Origin: Imbroritus primus
GTDB lineage: Bacteria > Pseudomonadota > Gammaproteobacteria > Burkholderiales > Burkholderiaceae
NCBI RefSeq assembly: GCF_964332355.1
Contig: NZ_OZ201293.1
Coordinates: 248,001 to 312,000, forward strand
DNA: 64,000 nucleotides
Reading direction: 5' to 3'
Each line of letters starts with the position of its first letter. Within the stretch, counting starts at the first letter, position 1. This document shows, piece by piece, positions 17,354 to 25,849 of the stretch. The notes beneath the pieces were generated by a model. The model saw only the letters and a list, made by a program, of their open reading frames with translations, was not told where the DNA came from and made no database searches. A program made the position numbers and the translations under genes.

Positions 17354-17515
17354 TTATCGCTTCATGAGTCCCATGAAGAAGGCGATCACCGCGATCACGA
17401 TGAAGATGAAGAACAGGATCTTCGCGATCTCGGCTGCACCGGCAGCAATCCCGCCAAAGCCCAGCACAGCGGCAATGATGGCGATAACAAAGAAGATGAC
17501 GGCATATCTCAGCAT
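17354..17515 (-). CDS. DUF1328 small membrane protein (first copy)
   Basis: A 53-residue hydrophobic protein that starts MLRYAVIFFVIAIIAAVLGF and continues through GGIAAGAAEIAKILFF to a KR end. This is the DUF1328/UPF0391 (YtjA-type) pattern: two membrane segments around a small-residue AAGAAEIAK hinge. The stop is TAA at 17354-17356. It is followed by DUF883 and preceded by a near-copy at 17645-17821 on the same strand. The function of the family is unknown. Confidence 0.85.
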   Translation of the reverse strand: MLRYAVIFFVIAIIAAVLGFGGIAAGAAEIAKILFFIFIVIAVIAFFMGLMKR

Positions 17516-17644
17516 GGGGCAGGCTCCGGTAGATGTGGCTTTGTTATGGTTTTGGGCGCTCTGGCTTGCCAGGAAGACTTCCCGGCGGCGATGCGCTGGG
17601 CTGTTCTCGCGCCCGCCGCAGCGGGAACGAGAACAAATGGCGCG

Positions 17645-17821
17645 CTAATCCTTGACAGCCTTGAACACCGTGGCGCCGAGGACCAGGAACAGCACGAACA
17701 GGATCAGGAAGATGAAGAACAGGATCTTCGCGATGCCTGCGGCGCCGGCAGCGATTCCGGTGAACCCCAGCACGCCGGCGATCACGGAAATGATGGCAAA
17801 TACGATTGCCCACTTCAGCAT
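17645..17821 (-). CDS. DUF1328 small membrane protein (second copy)
   Basis: A 58-residue paralogue of the product at 17354-17515, starting MLKWAIVFAIISVIAGVLGF and sharing the GIAAGAAGIAKILFFIF core. Two membrane segments are predicted. GGAGGG lies about six bases before the ATG at 17821, a strong ribosome site. The longer open frame upstream is not supported. The tandem pair suggests local duplication followed by divergence at the C-terminus (LVLGATVFKAVKD against FFMGLMKR). It lies beside a histidine kinase gene on the other strand. Confidence 0.85.
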   Translation of the reverse strand: MLKWAIVFAIISVIAGVLGFTGIAAGAAGIAKILFFIFLILFVLFLVLGATVFKAVKD

Positions 17822-18029
17822 GATGATTCCCTCCGATGGTCGACCCCGCTTATGCAGGTATGGGTCTATCGTAGAGCGCAGGCCTATTTGCCTCCACACT
17901 TGGCGTTCCGATTCGCTTGTCAGCGTTTTCCTACAGCGGCCGGAGCCGCGCGGACGTTGACCCCCTCCGCTTTCTATGTTTCCATGCAAAGCCGGTCCGG
18001 CGTTGCCGGACAATATCTCCAGTTTTTCT

Positions 18030-19463
18030 ATGCGCAGTTCCTTACGGACCACATTGCTGCTGGTCGGCGGTATTCTGCTGACCCTTGGCGTACTGATCGC
18101 CTCCGAAACCGGGAACAGCCGGCTGACCGAAGGGTATCGGCAGGTCATCCAGTCACAACAGGCACAAACGGCGATCAATGCGCTACTGGCGGAACTCGTG
18201 AATGCCGAGGCCGGGCAGCGCGGCTACCTCCTGACCGGCAACGAGGAGTATCTCGAACCCTACAATCTCGCCATTCCCAAGATCCGCACACTGGTGGCGG
18301 ATGTTGGCAACCACTACCGTACCAGTCCGGCCGAACTGACGCAGTTCAATGCCATCGCCGGCCTGATTGACCGCAAGCTGACCGAGATGGAGTTGACGTT
18401 GATCTACGGTAAGCGCGATCTGCAGGTGGCGCTCGATCTGGTACGGACTGATTTTGGCAAGCAGTCACTCGACGGCATTCGGCGCGGACTGGCCGAACTC
18501 TATGGGCATGAGGCCGTGAAGGTGTCGCGCAGCCTGGCCTTTGCCGATCGCGATCTGATGCTGGCGCGCTGGGGCATCGCGCTTATCACGGCGCTGAACA
18601 TCGTGTTGCTGGTGGTGCTTGGCATGCAATACGCGCGTCGGCTCGCCCAGGCCGAAGAAGAGCATGAGCGGCTTTCGCAGGAAAGCCAGTTTCTCGATCG
18701 GCTGGTACGCCAGCGCACCAGCCAGCTATCGGATCTGGCCGCTCACCTGCAGCGCGTTACCGAAGAAGAAAAGACACGCCTGTCGCGGGAGCTGCATGAT
18801 GAACTTGGGGCCTTGCTGACTGCCACCAAACTCGACCTGCACTGGGTGCGCGGCAAGATCGCCAAGCTGGACCCCGCGCCGGCGGAGGTGCTCGACAAAC
18901 TCAAGCGGGTTGTATCGCATGTCGACCAAGGTATCCAGATCAAGCGGAGGCTGATCGAAGACCTGCGGCCGACGGTGTTGCTGAACTTCGGCATATGCGA
19001 GGCCGTGCAGCAACTGGTGGAAGAAGTCGGGGCGCGCAATGGCTGGGAAACCGCGGTCAAGCTGCCGGAAGACATGCCGCCGCTGACGACCGACGCCGCC
19101 ATTGCGCTCTACCGGATCGTGCAGGAGTCCATGACCAACGCGTCGAAGTACGCCGGCGCGACGCGCGTGGAGATCGAACTTCGCTGCACGGACGAGGTGA
19201 TCCGGCTGACGGTGCGCGACAACGGCAAGGGATTCATGCCTGACCGCGAGGCCGACCGCCAGGCCGGCCACCACGGCCTGCTCGGCATGGAACAGCGGGC
19301 AATCGCCCTGGGTGGCTGGCTGCAGGCCGATTCCCGGCCGGCGCAGGGTGTCGTGGTCGTGGTCGAACTGCCGCGGGCGTCATGCGTGCAGCCAGTTGTA
19401 CCCGACGGTGCCGAGGCAGGGCTGCCGGTGGGCGACAACTCCTCGCGCGATAACCCGGCGTGA
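18030..19463 (+). CDS. CHASE3-domain histidine kinase (NarX/DegS-type)
   Basis: Membrane sensor kinase, 477 residues from the ATG at 18030; a second ATG at 17976 would add 18 residues, and neither has a clear ribosome site. Membrane segments at about 7-25 and 181-199 enclose a CHASE3-type sensor with the conserved NAEAGQRGYLLTGNEEYL stretch. After a coiled coil comes a HisKA_3 domain with the phospho-acceptor His256 in LSRELHDELGALL, then an ATPase domain with DNGKGF and GLLGMEQRA. Kinases of this type pair with LuxR/NarL regulators; one lies 0.9 kb away at 20364-20999 on the opposite strand. Confidence 0.88.
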   Translation: MRSSLRTTLLLVGGILLTLGVLIASETGNSRLTEGYRQVIQSQQAQTAINALLAELVNAEAGQRGYLLTGNEEYLEPYNLAIPKIRTLVADVGNHYRTSPAELTQFNAIAGLIDRKLTEMELTLIYGKRDLQVALDLVRTDFGKQSLDGIRRGLAELYGHEAVKVSRSLAFADRDLMLARWGIALITALNIVLLVVLGMQYARRLAQAEEEHERLSQESQFLDRLVRQRTSQLSDLAAHLQRVTEEEKTRLSRELHDELGALLTATKLDLHWVRGKIAKLDPAPAEVLDKLKRVVSHVDQGIQIKRRLIEDLRPTVLLNFGICEAVQQLVEEVGARNGWETAVKLPEDMPPLTTDAAIALYRIVQESMTNASKYAGATRVEIELRCTDEVIRLTVRDNGKGFMPDREADRQAGHHGLLGMEQRAIALGGWLQADSRPAQGVVVVVELPRASCVQPVVPDGAEAGLPVGDNSSRDNPA

Positions 19464-19534
19464 AACGGCCTGCGGGACCGCTGTGGTCGCAACGACGAGG
19501 CAACGGGGAACAACGGCAGGAAGACTGATACGAC

Positions 19535-19556
19535 AAGGGACCCCGAAGGGTCCCTT
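19535..19556. terminator. Stem-loop between convergent kinase and entericidin genes
   Basis: AAGGGACCC (19535-19543), loop CGAA, GGGTCCCTT (19548-19556) is a perfect 9-bp stem in the gap between two converging genes. There is no long T tract on either strand, so it is only a probable bidirectional terminator. Confidence 0.6.
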
Positions 19557-19603
19557 GCGTCATGCATGTGACAGGCGATGACGATCGCCTGCCTGGGTGC
19601 GTA

Positions 19604-19744
19604 TTACATCTTCTGCTTCGTTTCCTGTGCGGTGCCCTGCAGCTTCTCACCGCCACGTTCGATGTCTTTCCCTGCTCCAGCGATTGTGTTGCAGCCACCC
19701 AGGAAAATACCAGCCAGCGCGAATACAGCGATCAGTTTCTTCAT
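19604..19744 (-). CDS. Entericidin A/B family lipoprotein
   Basis: A 46-residue lipoprotein. The signal MKKLIAVFALAGIFLGGCNT has its lipobox cysteine at Cys18, followed by the family pattern IAGAGKDIERGGEKLQGTAQ and a Lys-rich tail. AAGGAGAA precedes the ATG at 19744. Entericidins are small envelope lipoproteins; in E. coli the EcnA/EcnB pair acts as antidote and toxin under stationary-phase control. Only one copy is present here, and no partner gene was seen. The name does not prove a toxin role. The neighbouring regulators suggest stress-linked expression. Confidence 0.85.
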   Translation of the reverse strand: MKKLIAVFALAGIFLGGCNTIAGAGKDIERGGEKLQGTAQETKQKM

Positions 19745-19834
19745 CAGATTTCTCCTTGCTGTTGTTGTGATGCCGCGCTTGCAGCATCGGGAAAACCATA
19801 AGCCTGCTCTGCAGGCCCATCCGTCAGCCACCGG

Positions 19835-20251
19835 TTAATGCGGTTGCGTGGTGCTTTGCGCATACTCCTCGATGACGCGAAAGATCTGTTCCATTTCGAG
19901 CGATTTGTCGAAGAAATAGTTCGCTCCGGCATCGACGCACTGCTTGCGGTACGTCGCCACATGCGCATGGTTGGTATAGACGATGCGGATGCCAGGGGCG
20001 CTCTGGTTCTGCAGCATCTTCAGAACGTTGACACCATTTCCCTGACGCAGCTGGAGGTCGACGATGACAATCTCCGGGTGCGTCTGCGCGAACTTGCGCA
20101 GAGCGAGCTGCTCGGTGTCAGCCCACTCGATCTGTTCGACGAACGACAGCGCCTCGAGATACTCCATCAGCATGTCTCGCAACACTGGAGAATCTTCGAT
20201 CAGCAGCACGCGTACGCCGCGCGGGGAGTTTGTCACAGCTTGTTCCAGCAT
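19835..20251 (-). CDS. Receiver-only response regulator
   Basis: A 138-residue protein made of one CheY-like receiver domain with no output domain. Conserved sites are the acidic pair Glu19/Asp20 (LLIEDS), the phospho-acceptor Asp65 in IVIVDLQLRQGNG, Thr93 in VYTNHAH and Lys116 in FFDKSLE. The ATG at 20251 is chosen over an upstream TTG; neither has a strong ribosome site. It lies between entericidin and a NarL-type regulator on the same strand, near the CHASE3 kinase. It could be a phosphate sink or a phosphorelay partner; this is inference. Confidence 0.85.
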   Translation of the reverse strand: MLEQAVTNSPRGVRVLLIEDSPVLRDMLMEYLEALSFVEQIEWADTEQLALRKFAQTHPEIVIVDLQLRQGNGVNVLKMLQNQSAPGIRIVYTNHAHVATYRKQCVDAGANYFFDKSLEMEQIFRVIEEYAQSTTQPH

Positions 20252-20363
20252 GGTCAAAGCTTAGCGCCCGGGAAACTGCAGCGGTATCGGTTTTTGTCCT
20301 ACAGCCCGCATGGAGCCTTGCTTTGCGTTCGGATGCCAGACTTTGGTGTGGGGCGCGCCGAGG

Positions 20364-20999
20364 TTACTCCACCAGCCCGTTCTTGATTGCGTAATACGTC
20401 AGATCGGCGTTCGATTTCATGCCCATCTTTTCAAGGATACGGGTGCGATAGGTGCTGACTGTCTTGACACTCAGGAATAGTTCGTCGGCGATGACGGAAA
20501 CTGACTGGCCACGCGAGAGCTTGCAGAAAATCTGGAATTCCCGTTTTGAGAGATTCTGGTGCAGAGGTTGATTGGTCGGCTTTTCAAGGCCGCCGATCAG
20601 CAGGTCTGCCACCGCCGGGCTCACGTAGCGGCGTCCCTGCGAGACCGTGCGGATCGCCTTGACCAGTTCATCCGGCGCGCTCTCTTTCGTCAGGTAGCCG
20701 CTGGCGCCGGCGCGAATCAGGTTGATGGCGTACTGATCCTCGGGGAACGTCGAAAGGATCAGCACCGGGAGATCGGGATGGCGCTGCCGGATCAGCTTGA
20801 GCGTGTCGATACCGTTGCGATCCGGCATCGAGATGTCGAGCACCACCACATCGAACGCACCAGGCTCCTGGAGGCTCTCCATCACCTCATCTCCGCTGCC
20901 TGCTTCGCCGGCGACTTCGATATCGGGTTCATCGGACAGAAATTGCCTGAGTCCCGCGCGGACGATCTCGTGATCGTCGGCAATCAAAACACGAATCAT
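20364..20999 (-). CDS. NarL/LuxR-family response regulator
   Basis: Two-component DNA-binding regulator of 211 residues. The N-terminal receiver has the acidic pocket Asp8/Asp9 and phospho-acceptor Asp55 in VVVLDISMPDRNG, with the conserved lysine in YLTKESAPDEL. The C-terminal LuxR-type helix-turn-helix includes LSKREFQIFCKLSRG and FLSVKTVSTYRTRILEKM. GAAGGAG precedes the ATG at 20999. Its likely partner is the CHASE3/HisKA_3 kinase at 18030-19463, because this kinase class works with this regulator class. Targets are unknown; the nearby stress-type genes are candidates. Confidence 0.92.
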   Translation of the reverse strand: MIRVLIADDHEIVRAGLRQFLSDEPDIEVAGEAGSGDEVMESLQEPGAFDVVVLDISMPDRNGIDTLKLIRQRHPDLPVLILSTFPEDQYAINLIRAGASGYLTKESAPDELVKAIRTVSQGRRYVSPAVADLLIGGLEKPTNQPLHQNLSKREFQIFCKLSRGQSVSVIADELFLSVKTVSTYRTRILEKMGMKSNADLTYYAIKNGLVE

Positions 21000-21126
21000 G
21001 CTGCTCCTTCCTGACTGCATCGGCCGCCTTGGTACACATAGGCGAGCTCTACTATATGGAGTGACTGCTGCGGATACATTGTAGCGTTCGCCAACCGATC
21101 TGCGCAGTCATCCGCCAAAAATGAAA

Positions 21127-21147
21127 AGCGCCGGACGTACCGGCGCT
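21127..21147 (-). terminator. Rho-independent terminator after the secreted low-complexity protein
   Basis: AGCGCCGG (21127-21134) and CCGGCGCT (21140-21147) form a perfect 8-bp stem around a 5-base loop. On the minus strand it is followed by TTTTCATTTTTGG. It lies 22 bases after the stop of the gene at 21170-21676. Confidence 0.85.
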
Positions 21148-21169
21148 CGGAGGGAGGGGGCGGGTTCGC

Positions 21170-21676
21170 TTACTGCGTCACGCCGGCTTCGGTGCCTGCC
21201 TTGGCGGAACCACTGAGCTTGCTAGTCTCGGTCGCGCCTTTCTTGTGCAGCTTCTTGCCGGTCTTGCTGGCATCCTTGATCGTGCCTTTCGTGTCGGCAT
21301 GCGCGCCTTGATGTGCGTCGGCGTTCAGGTCGGCCTTGGTACCGCCCTTGGTTTCGGCGGTTGCGCCTGCGCTCAGTTGTGCATCGGCTGCCGGGGCTGC
21401 ATTGTGTGCCGCGGAGGCGGTCTTGCCTAGCGTCGAGTGTGCCATGCCATTCGCGGCGCGCGCGGTTTCGCTGGCTTGCTGCGAGAGTGTACTGGTGGTG
21501 CCGCTCACGGTTTTGCCGACACCTTCGGCAGCGCTGCCCACGGTCGGCGCGGCAGCCGGGATCGGCGCGGCGATTTGGCCGTCGGCCTTGAGGGCGGCAC
21601 CGACGCCTTGAGCTGCAGCCAGGGAAGATGCGGTCACAAAGGCCAGCGCGGAAATCGACAGCAGAATCTTCTTCAT
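21170..21676 (-). CDS. Secreted low-complexity protein, unknown function
   Basis: A 168-residue exported protein. MKKILLSISALAFVTASSLA and the following AAAQ form a clear signal peptide. The mature part is low in complexity, rich in Ala, Thr, Gly and Lys, with segments such as LSQQASETARAANGMAHS and a Lys-rich, repeat-like C-terminal third (KGTIKDASKTGKKLHKKG). It has no Cys and no recognised domain. GAAAGGAG lies ahead of the ATG at 21676, and a strong terminator follows. The neighbours are stress-type envelope genes, so a periplasmic protective role is possible but not shown. Confidence 0.75.
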   Translation of the reverse strand: MKKILLSISALAFVTASSLAAAQGVGAALKADGQIAAPIPAAAPTVGSAAEGVGKTVSGTTSTLSQQASETARAANGMAHSTLGKTASAAHNAAPAADAQLSAGATAETKGGTKADLNADAHQGAHADTKGTIKDASKTGKKLHKKGATETSKLSGSAKAGTEAGVTQ

Positions 21677-21895
21677 ACAAGCTCCTTTCAAGAGAGAGAC
21701 CCTCGCGGGAGGCGAGGACCTGACACCGATGGTTTCGATGTGAGGTTGAGTCTATGAAAGGGCGGCGTTGAGGGATGTAATGGCTTGTAATGGAGTGTAA
21801 AAGAACGCGTGCACGAGGGTGTCCGCGCTGGCCTGTCATTCGGCCATGCCGCAACGCCAGACAGACCCCGGCGGCGGCAGGCGAAAGAGATTCCG

Positions 21896-24637
21896 TTACA
21901 GATTCGGTGCGAGTGCGCGCAGGATGTCGTCGCGGTTCGCGTGGCGGCGGGCCACGATGTCATCCACCTGGTCCGGCCCGATCTTGCCGGTGGTGTAGTA
22001 CACCGCGTCGGGGTGCGAGAGATAGAAGCCGCTAACGGATGATGCGGGCATCATGGCCAGCGAGTCGGTGACGCTCATGCCGATCTCGGCCGCGTTCAGC
22101 ACCTCGAACATCGGCAGCTTCACTGTATGCTCCGGGCAGGCCGGATAACCTGGCGCCGGACGGATGCCGCGATACTGTTCGCCGATCAGCGCCTCGTTGT
22201 CGAGCTGTTCGTCGGGTGCGTAGCCCCACAGGTCCTTGCGCACGCGTGCGTGCAGGGCTTCCGCAAATGCCTCGGCGAGACGGTCGGCCAGCGCCTTGAG
22301 CATGATCGAGCTGTAGTCGTCGAGGTTCTTCTCGAACTCGGCTTCCTTCTTTTCGATGCCGATGCCGGCGGTGACGGCGAACATGCCGATGTAGTCCGCC
22401 ACGCCGCTGTCCTTGGGCGCGATGAAGTCGGCGAGGCAGCGGTTCGGCCGGCGTATGCCGTCGACGACCGGACGCTCCGTCTGCTGGCGGATGTTGTGCC
22501 AGGTCAGTGCAACTTCGCTGCGTGAGTCGTCAGTGTAGATTTCGATGTCGTCATCGTTGACGGTATTGGCCGGCAGCATCATCAGCACGCCGTTGGCCGT
22601 CAGCCAGCGGCCCTGGATCAGGCGCTCCAGCATGTTACGGGCATCGTCGTACACGCGCCGCGCGGATTCGCCGACCACCTCGTCCTTGAGGATGGCCGGA
22701 AATTTGCCGGCCAGGTCCCAGGTTTGGAAGAACGGCGTCCAGTCGATGTAGTTTGCCAATTCGGCCAGGTCGTAGTTGCGGAATACGCGGCGGCCAATGA
22801 ATTTCGGACGCGGCGGCGTGTAGGCGGACCAGTCGATGCGGTACTTGTTGGCGCGTGCGTCGGCCAGCGACACCAGTGGTGTTTCCTTGCGGTTGGCGTG
22901 CTGCTTGCGCACGCGTTCGTATTCGGTGCGGATCTCGTCGATATACTGCGCGGCGCCTTCGTCCGACAGCAGGCTCGATGCCACGCTCACGGAGCGCGAG
23001 GCGTCCGGCACGTAGATGACCGGGCCGTCGTAGTTCGGGGCGATCTTCACGGCGGTGTGCACGCGCGACGTCGTGGCGCCGCCGATCAGCAGCGGCAACT
23101 GCTGGTCGCGGAAATAGGCGTCGCGCTGCATTTCGGAGGCGACATAGGCCATTTCCTCCAGCGATGGCGTGATCAGGCCCGACAGGCCGACGATGTCCGC
23201 GCCTTCTTCCTTGGCCTTGGCGAGGATCTCGTTGCACGGAACCATCACGCCCATGTTGATGACTTCGAAGTTGTTGCACTGGAGCACTACGGTCACGATG
23301 TTCTTGCCGATATCGTGCACGTCGCCCTTGACCGTCGCCATGACGATCTTGCCGCGCGGCTTGACGTCGCCGCCGGCTTCGGCGAGCAGGCGCTTCTCTT
23401 CCTCGATGAAAGGCACCAGGTGGGCCACGGCCTGCTTCATCACGCGCGCGGATTTCACCACTTGCGGCAGGAACATCTTGCCCTGGCCGAACAGGTCGCC
23501 GACGATGTTCATGCCATCCATCAGCGGCCCTTCGATGACGTGGATCGGGCGGCCGCCGGTGGCGGCGATTTTCTGGCGCGCTTCTTCGGTGTCGTCGACG
23601 ATGTAGTTGGTGATGCCATGCACCAGCGCATGCGCGAGGCGCTTCTCGACCGGCGCATTGCGCCACTCGAGGTTCTCTTCTTTCTTTGCCGCGCCGGCCT
23701 TGTAGCGGTCGGCGATCTCGAGCAGGCGGTCAGTGCTGTCGGGGCGGCGGTTGAGCACCACGTCCTCGACGCGTTCGCGCAGCTCGGCATCGAGATCGTC
23801 ATACACGCCGACCATGCCGGCATTGACGATGCCCATGTCCATGCCGGCCTGGATCGCGTGGTACAGGAACACGGTGTGGATCGCCTCGCGTACCGCATCG
23901 TTGCCACGGAACGAGAAACTGACGTTCGAGACGCCCCCGCTCACGTGCGCATGCGGCAGGTGCTCGCGAATCCAGCGCGTGGCATTGATGAAATCGACCG
24001 CGTAGTTGTTGTGCTCCTCGATGCCCGTGGCGATGGCGAAGATGTTCGGGTCGAAGATGATGTCTTCCGGCGGGAAGCCGACTTCGTTCACAAGGATGTC
24101 GTAGCTGCGTTTGCAGATTTCGGTCTTGCGCTCGAAGGTGTCAGCCTGGCCTTTCTCGTCGAAGGCCATCACTACCGTGGCGGCGCCATAACGGCGCAGC
24201 AGCGTGGCGTAATGGCGGAACGGCTCCTCGCCTTCCTTGAGCGAGATCGAGTTGACGATGGCCTTGCCCTGCACGCATTTCAAACCGGCTTCGATCACCT
24301 CCCATTTGGACGAGTCGATCATGATCGGCACGCGTGCGATATCCGGCTCGGAGGCGATGAGGTTGAGGAAGCGCACCATGGCCGCCTTCGAGTCAAGCAT
24401 GGCTTCGTCCATGTTTACATCGATGACCTGCGCGCCGTTTTCGACCTGCTGCCGTGCCACGGCCAGCGCTTCGTCGAACTGGCCGTTCAGGATCATGCGG
24501 GCGAAGGCCTTGGAGCCGGTGACGTTGGTCCGTTCACCAACGTTTACGAACAACGTGTCGGGACCGACGTTGAAGGGCTCGAGGCCTGACAGGCGCATCA
24601 GGCGGATCGGGTCGGACGGGTGCTGGGCGGTGGTCAT
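21896..24637 (-). CDS. metH: Methionine synthase, folate/cobalamin/activation part
   Basis: Carries the folate-binding, cobalamin-binding and S-adenosylmethionine activation domains of MetH, in 913 residues. The pterin-binding domain begins near FVNVGERTNVTGS (31-43). The cobalamin-binding domain has His441, the lower axial ligand, in GDVHDIGKN. The C-terminal activation domain ends with GYPACPEHT and the FYLSHPDAVYYTTGKIG stretch. The homocysteine domain is missing here and is encoded by the gene 58 bases upstream (24696-25739). The two together equal one full-length MetH of about 1,230 to 1,260 residues. The reading frame is intact, so this is a real two-gene arrangement. Confidence 0.95.
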   Translation of the reverse strand: MTTAQHPSDPIRLMRLSGLEPFNVGPDTLFVNVGERTNVTGSKAFARMILNGQFDEALAVARQQVENGAQVIDVNMDEAMLDSKAAMVRFLNLIASEPDIARVPIMIDSSKWEVIEAGLKCVQGKAIVNSISLKEGEEPFRHYATLLRRYGAATVVMAFDEKGQADTFERKTEICKRSYDILVNEVGFPPEDIIFDPNIFAIATGIEEHNNYAVDFINATRWIREHLPHAHVSGGVSNVSFSFRGNDAVREAIHTVFLYHAIQAGMDMGIVNAGMVGVYDDLDAELRERVEDVVLNRRPDSTDRLLEIADRYKAGAAKKEENLEWRNAPVEKRLAHALVHGITNYIVDDTEEARQKIAATGGRPIHVIEGPLMDGMNIVGDLFGQGKMFLPQVVKSARVMKQAVAHLVPFIEEEKRLLAEAGGDVKPRGKIVMATVKGDVHDIGKNIVTVVLQCNNFEVINMGVMVPCNEILAKAKEEGADIVGLSGLITPSLEEMAYVASEMQRDAYFRDQQLPLLIGGATTSRVHTAVKIAPNYDGPVIYVPDASRSVSVASSLLSDEGAAQYIDEIRTEYERVRKQHANRKETPLVSLADARANKYRIDWSAYTPPRPKFIGRRVFRNYDLAELANYIDWTPFFQTWDLAGKFPAILKDEVVGESARRVYDDARNMLERLIQGRWLTANGVLMMLPANTVNDDDIEIYTDDSRSEVALTWHNIRQQTERPVVDGIRRPNRCLADFIAPKDSGVADYIGMFAVTAGIGIEKKEAEFEKNLDDYSSIMLKALADRLAEAFAEALHARVRKDLWGYAPDEQLDNEALIGEQYRGIRPAPGYPACPEHTVKLPMFEVLNAAEIGMSVTDSLAMMPASSVSGFYLSHPDAVYYTTGKIGPDQVDDIVARRHANRDDILRALAPNL

Positions 24638-24695
24638 GGTGTGGGGCTCTGTGATTCTGTCGGGCCGCGCCAGGCTGGCGCGGGCGCTCGCGCCA

Positions 24696-25739
24696 TCAGG
24701 CGGCGTCGCGGTATTGGCTGGGCCAGGCGCGCGGCTTGCGGTTGGCGACGCGTGCCGCGATGGCCGCGATGTGTTCGGGGGTGGTGCCGCAGCAGCCGCC
24801 TACCAGGTTGACGAGTCCGGCAGAGGCGAATTCGTCGACCAGCGAAGAGGTCGTCTCCGGCGTTTCGTCGAAGCCTGTGTCGCTCATCGGATTCGGCAGG
24901 CCGGCGTTTGGATAGCACGAGACCGCCACGTCGCAGATCTTGGACAGTTCCGCGATGTAGGGGCGCATCAGCGCTGCACCCAGGGCGCAGTTGAGGCCGA
25001 AGGTGATGGGTCGCGCATGGCGCAGGCTGTTCCAGAAGGCTTCCACGGTCTGGCCAGACAGGATGCGGCCGGAGGCGTCGGTGACGGTACCGGAAATCAT
25101 TACCGGCAGGCGCTCGCCTGTGTCCTCGAACAACTGGTCGATGGCGAACAGCGCGGCCTTGGCATTGAGCGTGTCGAAGATGGTTTCCACCAGGAATACA
25201 TCCGCGCCGCCGTCGAGCAGGCCCTTGCCCTGTTCGTAATAGGCGTCACGCAGCGTATCGAAGTTGACGTTGCGCGCGCCGGGGTCGTTCACGTCGGGCG
25301 AAATGCTGGCGGTCTTGGGCGTTGGGCCGAACGCGCCAGCCACGAACCGCGGCTTGTCCGGCGTGGTGAAGGCATCGCACGCCGCGCGCGCCAGTTCGGC
25401 CGACACGCGGTTCATCTCGTAGGCCAGGTCGGCCATCTCGTAGTCGGCCTGGGCGACGGTGGTGGCGCCGAAGGTATTGGTCTCGATCAGATCTGCACCG
25501 GCCGCCAGGTACTGGTCGTGGATCTCACGGATGATCTGCGGCTGCGTCAGACTGAGCAACTCATTGTTGCCTTTCACGTCGTGCGCGAAATCGGCGAAAC
25601 GCTCGCCGCGATATTGGGCTTCGGACAGCTTGTAGCGCTGGATCATCGTGCCCATCGCCCCATCAAGGATCAGGATGCGGTCACGCAGCAGCGCGGGCAG
25701 CTGGGCAGCACGGGTATAGGGGCGATTGGCAGGCGACAT
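24696..25739 (-). CDS. metH: Methionine synthase, homocysteine-binding part
   Basis: Homocysteine S-methyltransferase domain of cobalamin-dependent methionine synthase as a separate 347-residue protein. It starts MSPANRPYTRAAQLPALL and has ILILDGAMGTMIQ, the zinc ligand Cys251 in GLNCALG and the paired zinc ligands Cys316/Cys317 in VGGCCGTTPEH. GGAG lies about 10 bases ahead of the ATG at 25739. It must act with the product of 21896-24637, which supplies methyl-folate and cobalamin sites; the 58-base gap suggests co-transcription. The upstream 110 bases are too short for, and do not show, an obvious SAH or cobalamin riboswitch. Confidence 0.94.
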   Translation of the reverse strand: MSPANRPYTRAAQLPALLRDRILILDGAMGTMIQRYKLSEAQYRGERFADFAHDVKGNNELLSLTQPQIIREIHDQYLAAGADLIETNTFGATTVAQADYEMADLAYEMNRVSAELARAACDAFTTPDKPRFVAGAFGPTPKTASISPDVNDPGARNVNFDTLRDAYYEQGKGLLDGGADVFLVETIFDTLNAKAALFAIDQLFEDTGERLPVMISGTVTDASGRILSGQTVEAFWNSLRHARPITFGLNCALGAALMRPYIAELSKICDVAVSCYPNAGLPNPMSDTGFDETPETTSSLVDEFASAGLVNLVGGCCGTTPEHIAAIAARVANRKPRAWPSQYRDAA

Positions 25740-25849
25740 GCGGGAACTCCAGGAAAGCCGTGATTTTACCAGTCCGGACCCCGCTGCGCCTGTAGCCGGG
25801 CGGTGCAGGGTACACTTCCGTCTCAACAGTATGATGCGCCGGAGACGCC

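Noticed and set aside
19604..19744. Entericidin as part of a toxin-antitoxin pair
   Set aside because: Only one entericidin-like gene is present; no partner was found on either strand nearby.
22724..24589. Plus-strand open frame of 621 codons opposite metH
   Set aside because: Antisense shadow of the methionine synthase gene; no start signal, no family resemblance.
25740..25849. SAH or cobalamin riboswitch ahead of metH
   Set aside because: The gap to the divergent rhodanese gene is only 110 bases, and no conserved riboswitch core could be seen.
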